This document shows, one piece after another, positions 18,030-28,830 of a stretch of 64,000 nucleotides of DNA. The stretch comes from Micromonospora chalcea. Lineage in GTDB: Bacteria; Actinomycetota; Actinomycetes; Mycobacteriales; Micromonosporaceae. The stretch spans positions 1 to 64,000 of the forward strand of contig NZ_MAGP01000108.1 in the NCBI RefSeq assembly GCF_002926165.1. The letters run 5' to 3'. Positions within the stretch are counted from its first letter, which is position 1. Each line of letters opens with the position of its first letter. The position numbers and the translations under genes are program-made. The notes under the pieces are model-generated. The model was not told the origin of the DNA. It did not search any database and saw only the letters and a list, made by a program, of their open reading frames with translations.

Positions 18030-19829
<1,800 letters not shown>

Positions 19830-19844
19830 TCCCCACCTTTCACG

Positions 19845-19877
19845 ACTCAGGCGTCCCGGGGCCCGGGACGCCTGAGT
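19845..19877 (-). terminator. Perfect hairpin between ispE and the ABC-F gene
   Basis: Two perfect 16-base arms (ACTCAGGCGTCCCGGG and its complement) flank a single base, 16 bases past the ispE stop. It probably terminates the ksgA-ispE transcript. Confidence 0.8.
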
Positions 19878-19892
19878 CAAGGGTACGGGGCG

Positions 19893-20846
19893 TCAGACCA
19901 CGCGGGCGCCGGCGACCGGTCCGTGCGCGACGCGGAACTCCCGGCACACCCCGGCGGCGGTCAGTTCGGCGGCGATCCGCCCCGCGTCGGCCTCGCCGGC
20001 GGCGAGGAAGACGCAGGTGGGGCCGGAGCCGGAGACGATGCCGGCGAGCGCGCCGGCGGCCTCGCCGGCCTTGAGCGTCTCGGCCAGCGACGGGCGCATG
20101 GTCAGCGCGGCGTCCTGGAGGTCGTTGCCGAGCGTGGCGGCGAGGACCCGCGGGTCGCGTTGGCGCAGCGCGGCGAGCAGCGCGTCGGTGCTGCCCAGCG
20201 GGGTGCCGGCGGCCCCGGCGTCGCGCAGCCGGTCCAGTTCCCGGTAGGCGGCCGGGGTGGACAGGCCGCCGTCGTGGATCGCCACCACCCAGTGCCAGGA
20301 GGTGGGGCGGGCCAGCACCGGGCTGACCGCCTCGCCGCGGCCGGTGCCGAGCGCGGTGCCGCCGTGGATGAGGAACGGCACGTCGGAGCCGAGGTCGGCG
20401 GCGATGCCGGCCAACTCGTCGCGGGACAGCCCGGTGCCCCAGAGCGTGTCGCAGGCGACCAGCGCGGCGGCGGCATCGGCGCTGCCGCCGGCCAGCCCGC
20501 CGGCGAGCGGGATCTGCTTGCGCAGGTGCAGCCGGGCGTGCGGGGCGACGCCCGCGTAGCCGGCGAGCGCGTGCGCGGCGCGCAGCGCCAGGTTGGTGTC
20601 GTCCAGGGCCAGCTCGCCTGCGCCCTCGCCCTCCATGGTGAGGGTGAGCGTGTCGCCGCGCCGCGCGGTCAGCTCGTCGTAGATGGAGATCGCGTGGTAG
20701 ACGGTGTTCAGCTCGTGGTAGCCGTCACGCCGCAGCGGTCCCACCCCGAGATGCAGGTTGACCTTGGCGGGCACCCGCACCTTGACCGGGCCGCTGGCCC
20801 CGCGTCGCTGCCCGTCCTCGTCCTCCGGTCGCCATGCCTCGGTCAC
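19893..20846 (-). CDS. ispE: 4-diphosphocytidyl-2-C-methyl-D-erythritol kinase
   Basis: IspE phosphorylates CDP-ME in the non-mevalonate isoprenoid pathway. The 317-residue GHMP kinase has VRVPAKVNLHLGVGPLRRDG (about residues 22-41), the ATP loop IPLAGGLAGGSADAAAAL (about 112-129) and the C-terminal GIVSGSGPTCVFLA. The ksgA-ispE order is conserved in actinobacteria. Its GTG start overlaps, as GTGA, the stop of a 16-residue ORF that has a strong ribosome site, so ispE translation may be coupled to it. Identity is secure. Confidence 0.95.
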   Translation of the reverse strand: MTEAWRPEDEDGQRRGASGPVKVRVPAKVNLHLGVGPLRRDGYHELNTVYHAISIYDELTARRGDTLTLTMEGEGAGELALDDTNLALRAAHALAGYAGVAPHARLHLRKQIPLAGGLAGGSADAAAALVACDTLWGTGLSRDELAGIAADLGSDVPFLIHGGTALGTGRGEAVSPVLARPTSWHWVVAIHDGGLSTPAAYRELDRLRDAGAAGTPLGSTDALLAALRQRDPRVLAATLGNDLQDAALTMRPSLAETLKAGEAAGALAGIVSGSGPTCVFLAAGEADAGRIAAELTAAGVCREFRVAHGPVAGARVV

Positions 20847-20893
20847 CGGGTGAGCTCCCCTGGACGCGGGCGGATGTCGAACGGCTTCTGCAC
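20843..20893 (-). CDS. 16-residue ORF coupled to ispE
   Basis: Starting at GTG 20893, this ORF encodes VQKPFDIRPRPGELTR. It has a textbook ribosome site (GAGGAG, six bases before the start), and its TGA overlaps the ispE GTG in GTGA. The peptide has no recognisable motif. It may be a coupling leader for ispE or simply a chance ORF; conservation among relatives would decide. Confidence 0.4.
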   Translation of the reverse strand: MQKPFDIRPRPGELTR

Positions 20894-20930
20894 GGTCAGC
20901 TCCTCGGCGGGGTCGGGCAACGGCGCCAGC

Positions 20931-21800
20931 CTACTGCTCGGCGGCGGAGCCGTCGGGGGCCGACGCGGCGATGGCGGCGAACTGCTCCACGGTGAGCGAT
21001 TCGCCGCGTGCGCCCGGGTCGACACCGGCCGCGGCGAGCGCGGCGGCGGCCCGGTCCGCGCCGCCGGCCCAGCCGGCCAGGGCGGCGCGCAGCGTCTTGC
21101 GGCGCTGGGCGAACGCGGCGTCGACGACGGCGAAGACGGCCTTCCGGGGTACGTCCGGCCGGGGCGGTTCGCGCCGGGTGAAGGCGACCAGGCCGGAGTC
21201 GACGTTCGGCACCGGCCAGAACACGTTCGGCGGGACCTTGCCGGCGGCCCGGGAGCGGGCGTACCAGGCGAGTTTGACCGACGGGATGCCGTACACCTTG
21301 GAGCCGGGACCGGCGACGAGCCGGTCGGCGACCTCCTTCTGCACCATCACCAGGCCGTGCCGCAGTGTGGGCAGCTCGGCGAGCAGGTGCAGTACGACCG
21401 GCACGGCGACGTTGTAGGGCAGGTTCGCCACCAGCGCGGTCGGCGCCGGGTCGGCCAGGTCGGCGGCGGTGACCCGCAGCGCGTCGGCCGGGTGGACGGT
21501 GAGCCGCCCGGCGGCCTCGCCGGCGAAGCGGGCGGCGGTCTCCGGCAGCGCGGCGGCGAGCGCCGGGTCGAGTTCCACGGCGTGCACGTGCGCGGCGACC
21601 GGGAGCAGGGCGAGCGTGAGCGAGCCGAGCCCGGGGCCGACCTCCAGCGCCACGTCGTCGGGGGTGAGTCCGGCGGTGGTGACGATGCGGCGCACCGTGT
21701 TCGGGTCGTGCACGAAGTTCTGGCCGAGTTTCTTGGTCGGCGTGACGCCGAGGCGCGCGGCGAGTTCCCGGATCTCCGCCGGGCCGAGGAGTCCGGTCAC
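20931..21800 (-). CDS. rsmA: 16S rRNA dimethyladenosine transferase
   Basis: RsmA (KsgA) dimethylates the two adjacent adenines of the 3' terminal helix of 16S rRNA, a late step of 30S assembly. The 289-residue protein has [12 protein letters not shown] (about residues 23-34), the SAM motif [15 protein letters not shown] (about 51-65) and the catalytic motif [13 protein letters not shown]. The final third is the helical C-terminal domain with [13 protein letters not shown] start at 21800. It is followed by ispE after 84 bases. Loss of this protein gives kasugamycin resistance in other bacteria. Confidence 0.95.
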   Translation of the reverse strand: MTGLLGPAEIRELAARLGVTPTKKLGQNFVHDPNTVRRIVTTAGLTPDDVALEVGPGLGSLTLALLPVAAHVHAVELDPALAAALPETAARFAGEAAGRLTVHPADALRVTAADLADPAPTALVANLPYNVAVPVVLHLLAELPTLRHGLVMVQKEVADRLVAGPGSKVYGIPSVKLAWYARSRAAGKVPPNVFWPVPNVDSGLVAFTRREPPRPDVPRKAVFAVVDAAFAQRRKTLRAALAGWAGGADRAAAALAAAGVDPGARGESLTVEQFAAIAASAPDGSAAEQ

Positions 21801-21832
21801 GCCCCGTAGCGTAAGCGCCCCCGCCCGAGGGG

Positions 21833-21886
21833 AAGGAAGGGCCCCTTCTTAACGCCTCGCGATATGGAGGGGCCCTTCTTAACGCC
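21833..21886. repeat. Second locus of the GGGCCC-core repeat
   Basis: Two near-direct copies of the motif ending CCCTTCTTAACGCC lie at 21833-21856 and 21866-21886. Their cores can also pair as an 11-bp stem (GAAGGGCCCCT with AGGGGCCCTTC). The second copy contains the tatD stop codon. The first copy matches the unit at 6847 except for one base in the variable position. The location, downstream of tatD and upstream of ksgA, fits a terminator role. Confidence 0.75.
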
Positions 21887-22772
21887 ACGGGCCGAACGCG
21901 CGCTCACCGTTGGTGGAGATGGCGGCGCAGAGGGTGTCCAGGTCGGCGCCGGTGGTCTCGGCGAGGAAGCGGACGGTCAGCGGGATCAGGTACGAGGCGT
22001 TGGGCCGTCCCCGGTGCGGCATCGGGGTCAGGTACGGCGCGTCGGTCTCCACCAGCATCTGCTCGGGCGGGGTGACGGCGGCGGCCTCGCGCAGCGCGGC
22101 GGCGCTGCCGAACGTGACGGTGCCGGCGAAGCTGAGCAGGAAGCCGCGCCGGACGCACTCGCGGGCGAAGTCGGCGTCGCCGGAGAAGCAGTGCATGACC
22201 ACGGTGTCCGGGGCGCCCTCGTCGTCGACGACGCGCAGCACGTCGGCGTGCGCGTCGCGGTCGTGGATGACCAGCGCCTTGCCGTGCCGCTTCGCGATGG
22301 CGATGTGTGCCCGGAAGCTCTCCTCCTGCGCGGCCCGCCCCTCCTCGCCGGTACGGAAGAAGTCCATCCCGGTCTCGCCGACGCCCCGGACCCGGTCCCG
22401 GCCGGCGAGCGTCTCGATCTCGCGCTGCGCCTCGTCCAGGTCGGCCAGCCGGGGCGCCTCGTTCGGGTGCAGCGCGACGGTGGCGAGCACCGCTGCGTAC
22501 CGGTCGGCGACGTCGGCGCCCCACCGGGACGAGTCGACGTCCACGCCGACCTGGACCAGCCGGTCCACGCCGGCCCGGGCGGCGACGGCGATCGCGGCGG
22601 CCACCGGGTCGTCGCCGGAGGCGCCGCCCGGCGGTGTGCCGAACTCGCCGACGGTGATGTCGAGGTGGGTGTGGCTGTCCGGCACGGGTACGGGCAGCGG
22701 CTCGGGTGCGGGCGGGAACTCCCCGGCCCGGCGGGCGGCGCGCTGCTTGCGGGTCTCGGTCTGCTCGGTCAT
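21879..22772 (-). CDS. tatD: TatD-family metal-dependent hydrolase
   Basis: The 297-residue protein is a TIM-barrel metallohydrolase with the expected ligands: DSHTHLD (about residues 32-38), the Glu of VGETGMDFF, the His of LVIHDRDAH, HCFSGD and the Asp of LVETDAPYLTP. TatD enzymes are 3'-5' exonucleases or deoxyribonucleases in DNA repair and quality control. The ATG at 22772 gives a short basic N-terminal extension (KQRAARRAGEFPPAPEP) before the barrel. It precedes ksgA in the same direction, the common metG-tatD-ksgA-ispE neighbourhood, although metG here is further away. Confidence 0.93.
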   Translation of the reverse strand: MTEQTETRKQRAARRAGEFPPAPEPLPVPVPDSHTHLDITVGEFGTPPGGASGDDPVAAAIAVAARAGVDRLVQVGVDVDSSRWGADVADRYAAVLATVALHPNEAPRLADLDEAQREIETLAGRDRVRGVGETGMDFFRTGEEGRAAQEESFRAHIAIAKRHGKALVIHDRDAHADVLRVVDDEGAPDTVVMHCFSGDADFARECVRRGFLLSFAGTVTFGSAAALREAAAVTPPEQMLVETDAPYLTPMPHRGRPNASYLIPLTVRFLAETTGADLDTLCAAISTNGERAFGPWR

Positions 22773-22865
22773 CGCGGCCAGCATCACACACCGGCGCGGG
22801 CCGGCGTTCCCGGACCGCCACCGGCCGTTCACACGCCCCACATCTGGCGGGCTTAGCGTCCCGGA

Positions 22866-24110
22866 GTGACAGTCACCGACCATGCCGGTGGGCCCGCCTC
22901 CGACCGGGCCGGGTTGCGCGTGACGTACGCCGGCCGGGTGCACCCGGCCGAGGAGATCGCCCGGGGCGCGGCGTACGAGCTGTTCAGCGCCGACGAGGCG
23001 CCCGGCTTCGAGTGGTGTCCCCGGCCCGGGGGCGGCTATCCGTGGCGCCGGTTCGTGCACGCGACCGAGGTGGACGCGGTGCACGGGGGCCCCGGGACGG
23101 CCGACGAGACGGACGCGCCGCTGCTGATGCCGGTGCACCGGGACCGGGGTTGGGCGTACGTACACCGGCTCAGCCAGCAGCCGGGGGCGGCGGGTGACCC
23201 GACGCTGGCCGCGGTGCGGGCCTCGGCGGTGATCCGGCCGGGCACCCGGATGGTGAAGGTGCTCTCCGCCCGGCAGCTCGCCGGCTACGTGCGGGGGTGG
23301 CTGCCGCACGGCTTCTGCTACCGGGAGCACGACGTGGCGCACCTGCGGACACCGGCCGGGATGGCGGTGCTGCGGGGCGACTCCGAGGGCGGTGACGTGG
23401 CGTACGCGCTGCGCTGGCGGGCCGCCGACCCGGCCGACTACGACGTGCCGGTGGGCGAGGCGCACCGGGGGCTCATGGCGTTGCCGCCCCGGGACCGGCT
23501 CGGGCCGCCGGTGCTGGGCACCGGGTTCGTGCCGAGCAGCGCGCAGCTCGTGCCGGAGTTCGTCACCCGGGAGTTCGCCGACCTGCCGATGCCGGCGAAC
23601 GCCACACTGCTGGCCTACCCGGCCGAGGGGGTGGAGGTGGTGCTCTACACCTACCAGGCGGAGCAGCGGGGCTGGCTGCGCCTGGCGGGTCCGCAGTGGC
23701 GGCAGCTGCTCGCCGCGGTGCCCGGCCTGGCCGCCGATCAGGAGTACGTGCCGACCGGCGAGGCGCCGCGCTCGACCCGGCTCGTCGGCACGTACGCGGG
23801 TTCGGAGTACGAGGCGGTGGCCGACCAGCCGGGCGGGTTCCGGGTGCTGGCGATGACCCGGGCGGCCCGCTACCCGGTGGACACGGCGGCCCGGCGGCTG
23901 CGCACGGCGACCTGGCGCGGGACGCCGTGCCTGGTGCTGCGGGAGGAGGGTGGCTGGCTGCGGTTGCGGCTGCGCCGCCCGGATCCGGACGCGGTGGCCG
24001 CGACCGGCGCTCAGTGTCTGGAACGCGGCGTGTACGAGGTCTGGGCGCCCGGCGGCGAGCTGACCGACGACCGGGTGGTGGACCTGCCCTATCCGGCCCG
24101 GCACGAATAG
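22866..24110 (+). CDS. Conserved hypothetical protein, 414 residues
   Basis: I recognise no domain. The protein is soluble, lacks a signal peptide and is rich in Trp, Arg and Gly. It has two halves: about residues 1-230 with FEWCPRPGGGYPWRRFVHATEV, and about 231-414 with a possible SH3-like repeat (TYQAEQRGWLRLAGPQWRQL, LVGTYAGSEYEAVADQPGGF). The repeated LVLREEGGWLRLRLRRPD segment resembles that same module, suggesting an internal duplication. GTG start at 22866, divergent from tatD across 93 bases. Codon bias and the length of the frame make it a real gene. No operon partner is evident. Confidence 0.82.
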   Translation: MTVTDHAGGPASDRAGLRVTYAGRVHPAEEIARGAAYELFSADEAPGFEWCPRPGGGYPWRRFVHATEVDAVHGGPGTADETDAPLLMPVHRDRGWAYVHRLSQQPGAAGDPTLAAVRASAVIRPGTRMVKVLSARQLAGYVRGWLPHGFCYREHDVAHLRTPAGMAVLRGDSEGGDVAYALRWRAADPADYDVPVGEAHRGLMALPPRDRLGPPVLGTGFVPSSAQLVPEFVTREFADLPMPANATLLAYPAEGVEVVLYTYQAEQRGWLRLAGPQWRQLLAAVPGLAADQEYVPTGEAPRSTRLVGTYAGSEYEAVADQPGGFRVLAMTRAARYPVDTAARRLRTATWRGTPCLVLREEGGWLRLRLRRPDPDAVAATGAQCLERGVYEVWAPGGELTDDRVVDLPYPARHE

Positions 24111-24171
24111 ACGGGGGCAGGTCGGGAAGCCGTTGGGGTCCGAGAAGCCCGCGCTGAGGGGGAATCCCGAC

Positions 24172-25023
24172 ATGCCTTTCGTCACCGTCGGTACGGAGAA
24201 CTCCGCACCCATCGACCTGTACTACGAGGATCACGGTTCCGGTCAGCCGATCGTGCTGATCCACGGTTTCCCGTTCAACGGGGCGACCTGGGAGAAGATG
24301 AGCGGTCCGCTGCTGAACGCCGGGTACCGGGTGATCACGTACGACCGGCGTGGGTTCGGCAACTCCGCGCAGCCGGCCATGGGCTACGACTACGACACGT
24401 TCGCCGCCGACCTGGACGTGTTGATGACCGAGCTGGACCTGCGCAACGCGATCCTGGTCGGGCACTCGATGGGCACCGGTGAGGTGACCCGCTACCTGGG
24501 CGCGTACGGGTCGGACCGGGTGGACCGGGCGGTCCTGCTGGCCCCGTTGGCACCGTACCTGCTGAAGACGCCCGACGACCCGGAGGGCGTCGACAAGAGC
24601 ATGTTCGAGGGGTTCCAGAAGGCGATCATCCAGGACCGGTTCGCCTACCTGACCCAGTTCTGCGACGCGTTCTTCAACGCCAGTGAGAACCGGGGGAAGC
24701 TGGTCAGCGACGAGGCGTACCACGCGCACTGGCAGATCGGCGCGCAGGCGTCGGCCAAGGGCACCCACGACTCGGTGGACGCCTGGCAGACCGACTTCCG
24801 CGGTGACCTACCGAACATCGACGTGCCGGTGCTGATCATCCAGGGCGACAAGGACAACGTGCTGCCGTTCCCGGTGACGGGCCAGCGGCTGGTGAACATG
24901 CTGTCCGACGCCAAGCTGGTCACGCTGAAGGGTGCGCCGCACGGCACGCCGTGGACCCATCCCACCGAGGTCAACAAGGCCATCATGGAGTTCATCGGCA
25001 AGCCGAGCATGGCGACCGCCTGA
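24172..25023 (+). CDS. Alpha/beta hydrolase, non-haem chloroperoxidase-like
   Basis: The 283-residue alpha/beta hydrolase has the oxyanion-hole segment VLIHGFPFNGATWEKM (about residues 24-39), the nucleophile elbow LVGHSMGTGEV (Ser near residue 102), the acid in IIQGDKDNVLP and the catalytic His in LKGAPHGTPW. YDRRGFGNSAQP and the overall length match the cofactor-free haloperoxidase/esterase group (Cpo-like). Such enzymes show perhydrolase activity in vitro but are probably esterases. ATG at 24172 follows a GAGGGGGA ribosome site; an upstream in-frame start at 24133 is less likely. The gene is followed by a strong terminator. Confidence 0.9.
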   Translation: MPFVTVGTENSAPIDLYYEDHGSGQPIVLIHGFPFNGATWEKMSGPLLNAGYRVITYDRRGFGNSAQPAMGYDYDTFAADLDVLMTELDLRNAILVGHSMGTGEVTRYLGAYGSDRVDRAVLLAPLAPYLLKTPDDPEGVDKSMFEGFQKAIIQDRFAYLTQFCDAFFNASENRGKLVSDEAYHAHWQIGAQASAKGTHDSVDAWQTDFRGDLPNIDVPVLIIQGDKDNVLPFPVTGQRLVNMLSDAKLVTLKGAPHGTPWTHPTEVNKAIMEFIGKPSMATA

Positions 25024-25034
25024 CCCGGCGGACG

Positions 25035-25068
25035 ACCGCGGCCCCGGGGGAATCCCCGGGGCCGCGGT
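25035..25068. terminator. Bidirectional terminator between the hydrolase gene and metG
   Basis: Perfect 15-base arms (ACCGCGGCCCCGGGG and its complement) with the loop GAAT sit between two convergent genes. Confidence 0.85.
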
Positions 25069-25080
25069 TCGCGCGTGTGC

Positions 25081-26883
25081 TCAGCCGGCCAGGCGGGCCA
25101 GCTCCTCCTCGACGATGGACGGGTCGAGCTTGCGGAACACCGGCTTCGGCGCCGCGAGCGGCCGGCCCACTTCCAGGGGTACGGACTCCCAGCGCGCCCC
25201 GACCGTGTAGTCACCGGTCAGCACCGGGTACGACGGCCCGCCGTCGAGGTCGTCGACCTCCTCGATCACCGGCATCGGGGCGTGCGTGCCGGTGCCGCCG
25301 AGCAGCTCGTGGATCTTCTGGGCGGAGTGCGGCAGGAACGGGGTGAGCAGCGTGTTGGCGTCGCTGACCACCTGGAGGGCGACGTGCAGGATGGTGCCCA
25401 TCCGGGGCTTGTCGTCCTCGCCCTTGAGCTTCCAGGGCGCCTGCTCGGAGAGGTACTTGTTGGCCTCGGCGACGACCTTCATCGCCTCGCCGATGGCCTG
25501 CTTCTGCCGGTGCCGGGCGATCAGGTCGCCGACGGTGGCGAAGCCCGCCTTCGCGGTGTCCAGCAGCGCCTGGTCGGCCTCGGTGAGCCCGGCCGGGTCG
25601 ACCGGCGGGACGGCGCCGAAGTTCTTCGCCGCCATCGACACCGACCGGTTGACCAGGTTGCCCCAGCCGGCGACCAGTTCGTCGTTGTTGCGGCGCAGGA
25701 ACTCGGCCCAGGTGAAGTCGGTGTCGTTGCTCTCCGGGCCGGCCACCGCGATGAAGTAGCGCAGCGCGTCGGCGTCGTAGCGCTCCAGGAAGTCCCGGAC
25801 GTAGATGACCACCTTGCGGGAGGAGGAGAACTTCCGGCCCTCCATGGTGAGGTATTCGCTGGAGACGACCTCGGTGGGCAGGTTGAGCCGGCCCAGCTCG
25901 CCCGGCTCGCCGTCGCGGGCCCCCTCACCGGAATAGCCGCCGAGCAGCGCCGGCCAGATCACCGAGTGGAAGACGATGTTGTCCTTGCCCATGAAGTAGT
26001 AGGAGCGGGCGTCCTTCCCTTCCCCGTCCGCCGACCACCACTTGCGCCACGCCTCCGGGTCGCCGGTGCGGCGGGCCCACTCGATGGACGCGGACAGGTA
26101 GCCGATGACCGCGTCGAACCAGACGTAGATCCGCTTGTCCGGCCGGTCCCGCCAGTCGTCCAGCGGGATCGGCACGCCCCACTCCAGGTCGCGGGTGATG
26201 GCCCGGGGCTGGAGGTCGTCGAGCAGGTTGCGGGAGAACCGCAGCACGTTCGGGCGCCAGCCCTCGCGGTTGTCCAGCCACTGCCGCAGCGCGTCGGCCA
26301 GGGCGGGCAGGTCGAGGAAGAAGTGCTCGGTCTCGACGAACTCCGGCGTCTCCCCGTTGATCTTCGACTTGGGGTCGATCAGGTCGATCGGGTCGAGCTG
26401 GTTGCCGCAGTTGTCGCACTGGTCGCCGCGCGCGCTGTCGTAGCCGCAGATCGGGCAGGTGCCCTCGATGTAGCGGTCGGGCAGCGTCCGGCCGGTGGAC
26501 GGGGAGATCGCGCCGGTGGTGACCTTCGGGACGATGTAGCCGTTGCGGTACAGGCCGGTGAACAGCTCCTGCACCACCGCGTAGTGGTTGCGCGTGGTGG
26601 TGCGGGTGAACAGGTCGTACGACAGGCCCAGCGCCCGCAGGTCCTCGGCGATCACCCGGTTGTAGCGGTCGGCCAGTTCGCGCGGGGTGACTCCCTCGGC
26701 GTCGGCCTGCACCTGGATCGGGGTGCCGTGTTCGTCGGTGCCGGAGACCATGAGCACGTCGTGGCCGGCCATCCGCATGTACCGGGCGAAGACGTCGGAG
26801 GGAACGCCGAATCCGGATACGTGGCCGATGTGGCGCGGGCCGTTGGCGTAGGGCCAGGCGACCGCGGCGAGAACGTGACTCAT
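25081..26883 (-). CDS. metG: Methionyl-tRNA synthetase
   Basis: MetG charges initiator and elongator tRNA-Met. The 600-residue class I enzyme begins with [21 protein letters not shown], where HIGH is exact. A zinc knuckle with two CxxC pairs ([18 protein letters not shown]) lies near residue 140, and the second signature is the variant [11 protein letters not shown] in place of KMSKS, as in related actinobacterial enzymes. There is no C-terminal tRNA-binding EMAP domain. The ATG at 26883 gives the normal N-terminus; the frame continues into antisense upstream sequence. The Zn site and insert place it in the MetRS1 group. Confidence 0.96.
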   Translation of the reverse strand: MSHVLAAVAWPYANGPRHIGHVSGFGVPSDVFARYMRMAGHDVLMVSGTDEHGTPIQVQADAEGVTPRELADRYNRVIAEDLRALGLSYDLFTRTTTRNHYAVVQELFTGLYRNGYIVPKVTTGAISPSTGRTLPDRYIEGTCPICGYDSARGDQCDNCGNQLDPIDLIDPKSKINGETPEFVETEHFFLDLPALADALRQWLDNREGWRPNVLRFSRNLLDDLQPRAITRDLEWGVPIPLDDWRDRPDKRIYVWFDAVIGYLSASIEWARRTGDPEAWRKWWSADGEGKDARSYYFMGKDNIVFHSVIWPALLGGYSGEGARDGEPGELGRLNLPTEVVSSEYLTMEGRKFSSSRKVVIYVRDFLERYDADALRYFIAVAGPESNDTDFTWAEFLRRNNDELVAGWGNLVNRSVSMAAKNFGAVPPVDPAGLTEADQALLDTAKAGFATVGDLIARHRQKQAIGEAMKVVAEANKYLSEQAPWKLKGEDDKPRMGTILHVALQVVSDANTLLTPFLPHSAQKIHELLGGTGTHAPMPVIEEVDDLDGGPSYPVLTGDYTVGARWESVPLEVGRPLAAPKPVFRKLDPSIVEEELARLAG

Positions 26884-27010
26884 GAGCAGCAAGCCTAGTG
26901 ATTGCGGTGGGCGGGCCGCGAACCAATGGGCGGCAGGCGCCGGCCGTACGTCCGATTTGTCGCCGACACGCGGCGTGAGCTTCACCGCAAGCCGGGCGTA
27001 CCGGTGTGAA

Positions 27011-27838
27011 ATGAACATCGTGACCAACAGACCAGCGGCGCCGGAGCCGTCGGCGGCCACCACCCGGCGGTCGCGACCCGCCCCGGCGGGCGCGCCCGTC
27101 GCGCCGCAGCCCCGGCTCGACCCGGCGGACCCGCCGGTCGAGGTGGAGCCGACCACCGGCGCGCCGGTGGACGCGGTGCCGAGCCGGGTGCCGGTGCGGC
27201 AGCCCCGCTGGCAGCGCAGGGCCGCGCAGGCGGGCGGCTGGGCGCCGATCGAGGAGGTGCACTGGGACGGCACGCCGCTGCGCGACGAGCCGCACCCGCT
27301 CCCCGCCCGGCCACCGGGCCGGCGGGCGCCGGCCCGCCCGGTCCTCCCGCCGACCCCGCCCGTCGGCCTCGCCGTGCTGCTGGCGTTGAGCCTGCTCGCC
27401 GCGTTCTTCGCCTGGGTGAGCGCGGGGCCGTTCTGGCTGGCCGCGGGGCATTCGACAGGCGGCACCGTGATGATCACCGAGTGCGCGGGCGGCGGGCTCA
27501 CCCAACGTTGCCGGGGGATCTTCCTGGCCGACGGCGACCGGTTCCAGGCCCACGGCGTACGGGTCAGTGGCGTACCGGCCGGGCGGACCGCCACCGGCAC
27601 CCTGCTGCCGGCCCGGATGACCGGGCCGGACGGGTCGACCGCCTACACGGACACCGGCCCCGGACAGCACCTGCGCTGGCTGCTCGGGCTGGCGCTGGTG
27701 GCCGGGTGCGCCGCCGGGATCGCCAGGTGGACCGGCGCGACCCGGCTCGCGGACGAGCGGCAGCGGCGCTGGGCGGTCGGCCTGGCGCTGGCCGGGCCGG
27801 CGCTGATCACCGTCGGGTTCCTGGCCGCCGCCTGGTGA
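27011..27838 (+). CDS. Membrane protein with Pro-rich N-terminal tail
   Basis: The 275-residue protein has a long Pro/Arg/Ala-rich, probably disordered cytoplasmic region (about 1-115), then two to four hydrophobic segments: about 118-140 ([20 protein letters not shown]), 218-238 and 250-272. Between the first two lies an extracytoplasmic domain with two Cys ([13 protein letters not shown]) that could form a disulfide. I recognise no family. The arrangement (TM, small Cys-containing ectodomain, TM pair) resembles DUF3592-like proteins, but similarity is too weak to assign. ATG at 27011 is preferred to earlier in-frame codons that overlap the metG promoter region. Confidence 0.8.
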   Translation: MNIVTNRPAAPEPSAATTRRSRPAPAGAPVAPQPRLDPADPPVEVEPTTGAPVDAVPSRVPVRQPRWQRRAAQAGGWAPIEEVHWDGTPLRDEPHPLPARPPGRRAPARPVLPPTPPVGLAVLLALSLLAAFFAWVSAGPFWLAAGHSTGGTVMITECAGGGLTQRCRGIFLADGDRFQAHGVRVSGVPAGRTATGTLLPARMTGPDGSTAYTDTGPGQHLRWLLGLALVAGCAAGIARWTGATRLADERQRRWAVGLALAGPALITVGFLAAAW

Positions 27839-27847
27839 GGTGAGGTG

Positions 27848-27898
27848 TTAAAAGGGGGCCCTTCCTCTACCGCAGGCGTTAAGAAGGGGCCCTTCCTT
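27848..27898. repeat. Third locus of the GGGCCC-core composite repeat
   Basis: Read on the minus strand, these 51 bases match 6847-6897 at 48 positions, including the unique middle segment CGCCTGCGGTAGAGG. The element sits between convergent genes and abuts the rsmI stop. Its two cores lie in the same orientation, so it is a composite unit rather than a simple hairpin. Confidence 0.85.
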
Positions 27899-28738
27899 TC
27901 AGCTGTGCACCACCGCGTACACCTCGCGCCGTCGCAGCCCGTACGCGGTGGCGACCTCGGTGATCGCGTCGCGCCGGGACAGCCCGGCCGCCTCGCGCTC
28001 GGCCACCGCGGCGCGCAGCGTGTCGTCGTCGGGCCGGACCGCAGGCGTGGCCGGCGCGCCCGCCACGACGAGCGTGATCTCACCCCGGGGATCGCCGTCG
28101 GCGGCCCACTCGGCCAGCTCGCCGAGCGGACGGCGGACCACCTCCTCGTACGTCTTGGTCAGCTCGCGGCAGAGCGCGGCGGGCCGGTCGGCGCCGAACG
28201 CCTCGGCCAGGTCGGCCAGCGCGCCGGCGATGCGGTGCGGCGCCTCGAAGAACACCAGCGTGCGGTCCTCGGCGGCGAGCGCCCGCAGGCGGGAGCGGCG
28301 GGCGCCGGGGGTACGGGGCAGGAAGCCCTCGAAGCAGAACCTGTCGCAGGGCAGCCCGGACAGCGCCAGCGCGGTGGTGACGGCGCTCGGCCCGGGCGCG
28401 GCGGTGACCGGCACGCCCGCGTCCAGGGCGGCCCGGACCAGCCGGTATCCGGGGTCGGAGACGCTCGGCATGCCTCCGTCGGTGACCAGCGCGACCGTGT
28501 AGCCGGCGACGAGCACCTCGGCCAGCTCCGGGGTGCGCCGCTCCTCGTTGCCCTCGAAGTAGGAGACGATCCGGCCGGGCACCGTCACGTCGAGGTCGCG
28601 GGCGAGCCGGGTGAGCCGCCGGGTGTCCTCGGCGGCGACCACGTCGGCGACGGCCAGCACCTCCCGGAACCGGGCGGACGCGTCGGCCGGGTTGCCCAGC
28701 GGCGCGCCGAGCAACACCAGCCGTCCGACCTCGGACAT
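27899..28738 (-). CDS. rsmI: 16S rRNA 2'-O-ribose methyltransferase (C1402)
   Basis: RsmI methylates the 2'-OH of C1402 in the decoding centre. The 279-residue tetrapyrrole-methylase-fold protein shows LVLLGAPLGNPADAS (about residues 6-20), AAEDTRRLTRLARDL, the SAM loop VTDGGMPSVSDPGYRLV (about 85-101) and VFFEAPHRI. The C-terminal LSRRDAITEVATAYGLRRR is the usual helical tail. ATG at 28738; the gene is divergent from pmt with 92 bases between, an arrangement conserved in actinobacteria (rsmI next to pmt). Confidence 0.95.
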   Translation of the reverse strand: MSEVGRLVLLGAPLGNPADASARFREVLAVADVVAAEDTRRLTRLARDLDVTVPGRIVSYFEGNEERRTPELAEVLVAGYTVALVTDGGMPSVSDPGYRLVRAALDAGVPVTAAPGPSAVTTALALSGLPCDRFCFEGFLPRTPGARRSRLRALAAEDRTLVFFEAPHRIAGALADLAEAFGADRPAALCRELTKTYEEVVRRPLGELAEWAADGDPRGEITLVVAGAPATPAVRPDDDTLRAAVAEREAAGLSRRDAITEVATAYGLRRREVYAVVHS

Positions 28739-28830
28739 TTCCCCCACGGCGCGTGCTCCCTCATCGATGGTCGTACCAATTTCGGAGACGATGGACGCCA
28801 CCGGGCACCCTCGCAGCCTACGATCGCCGG

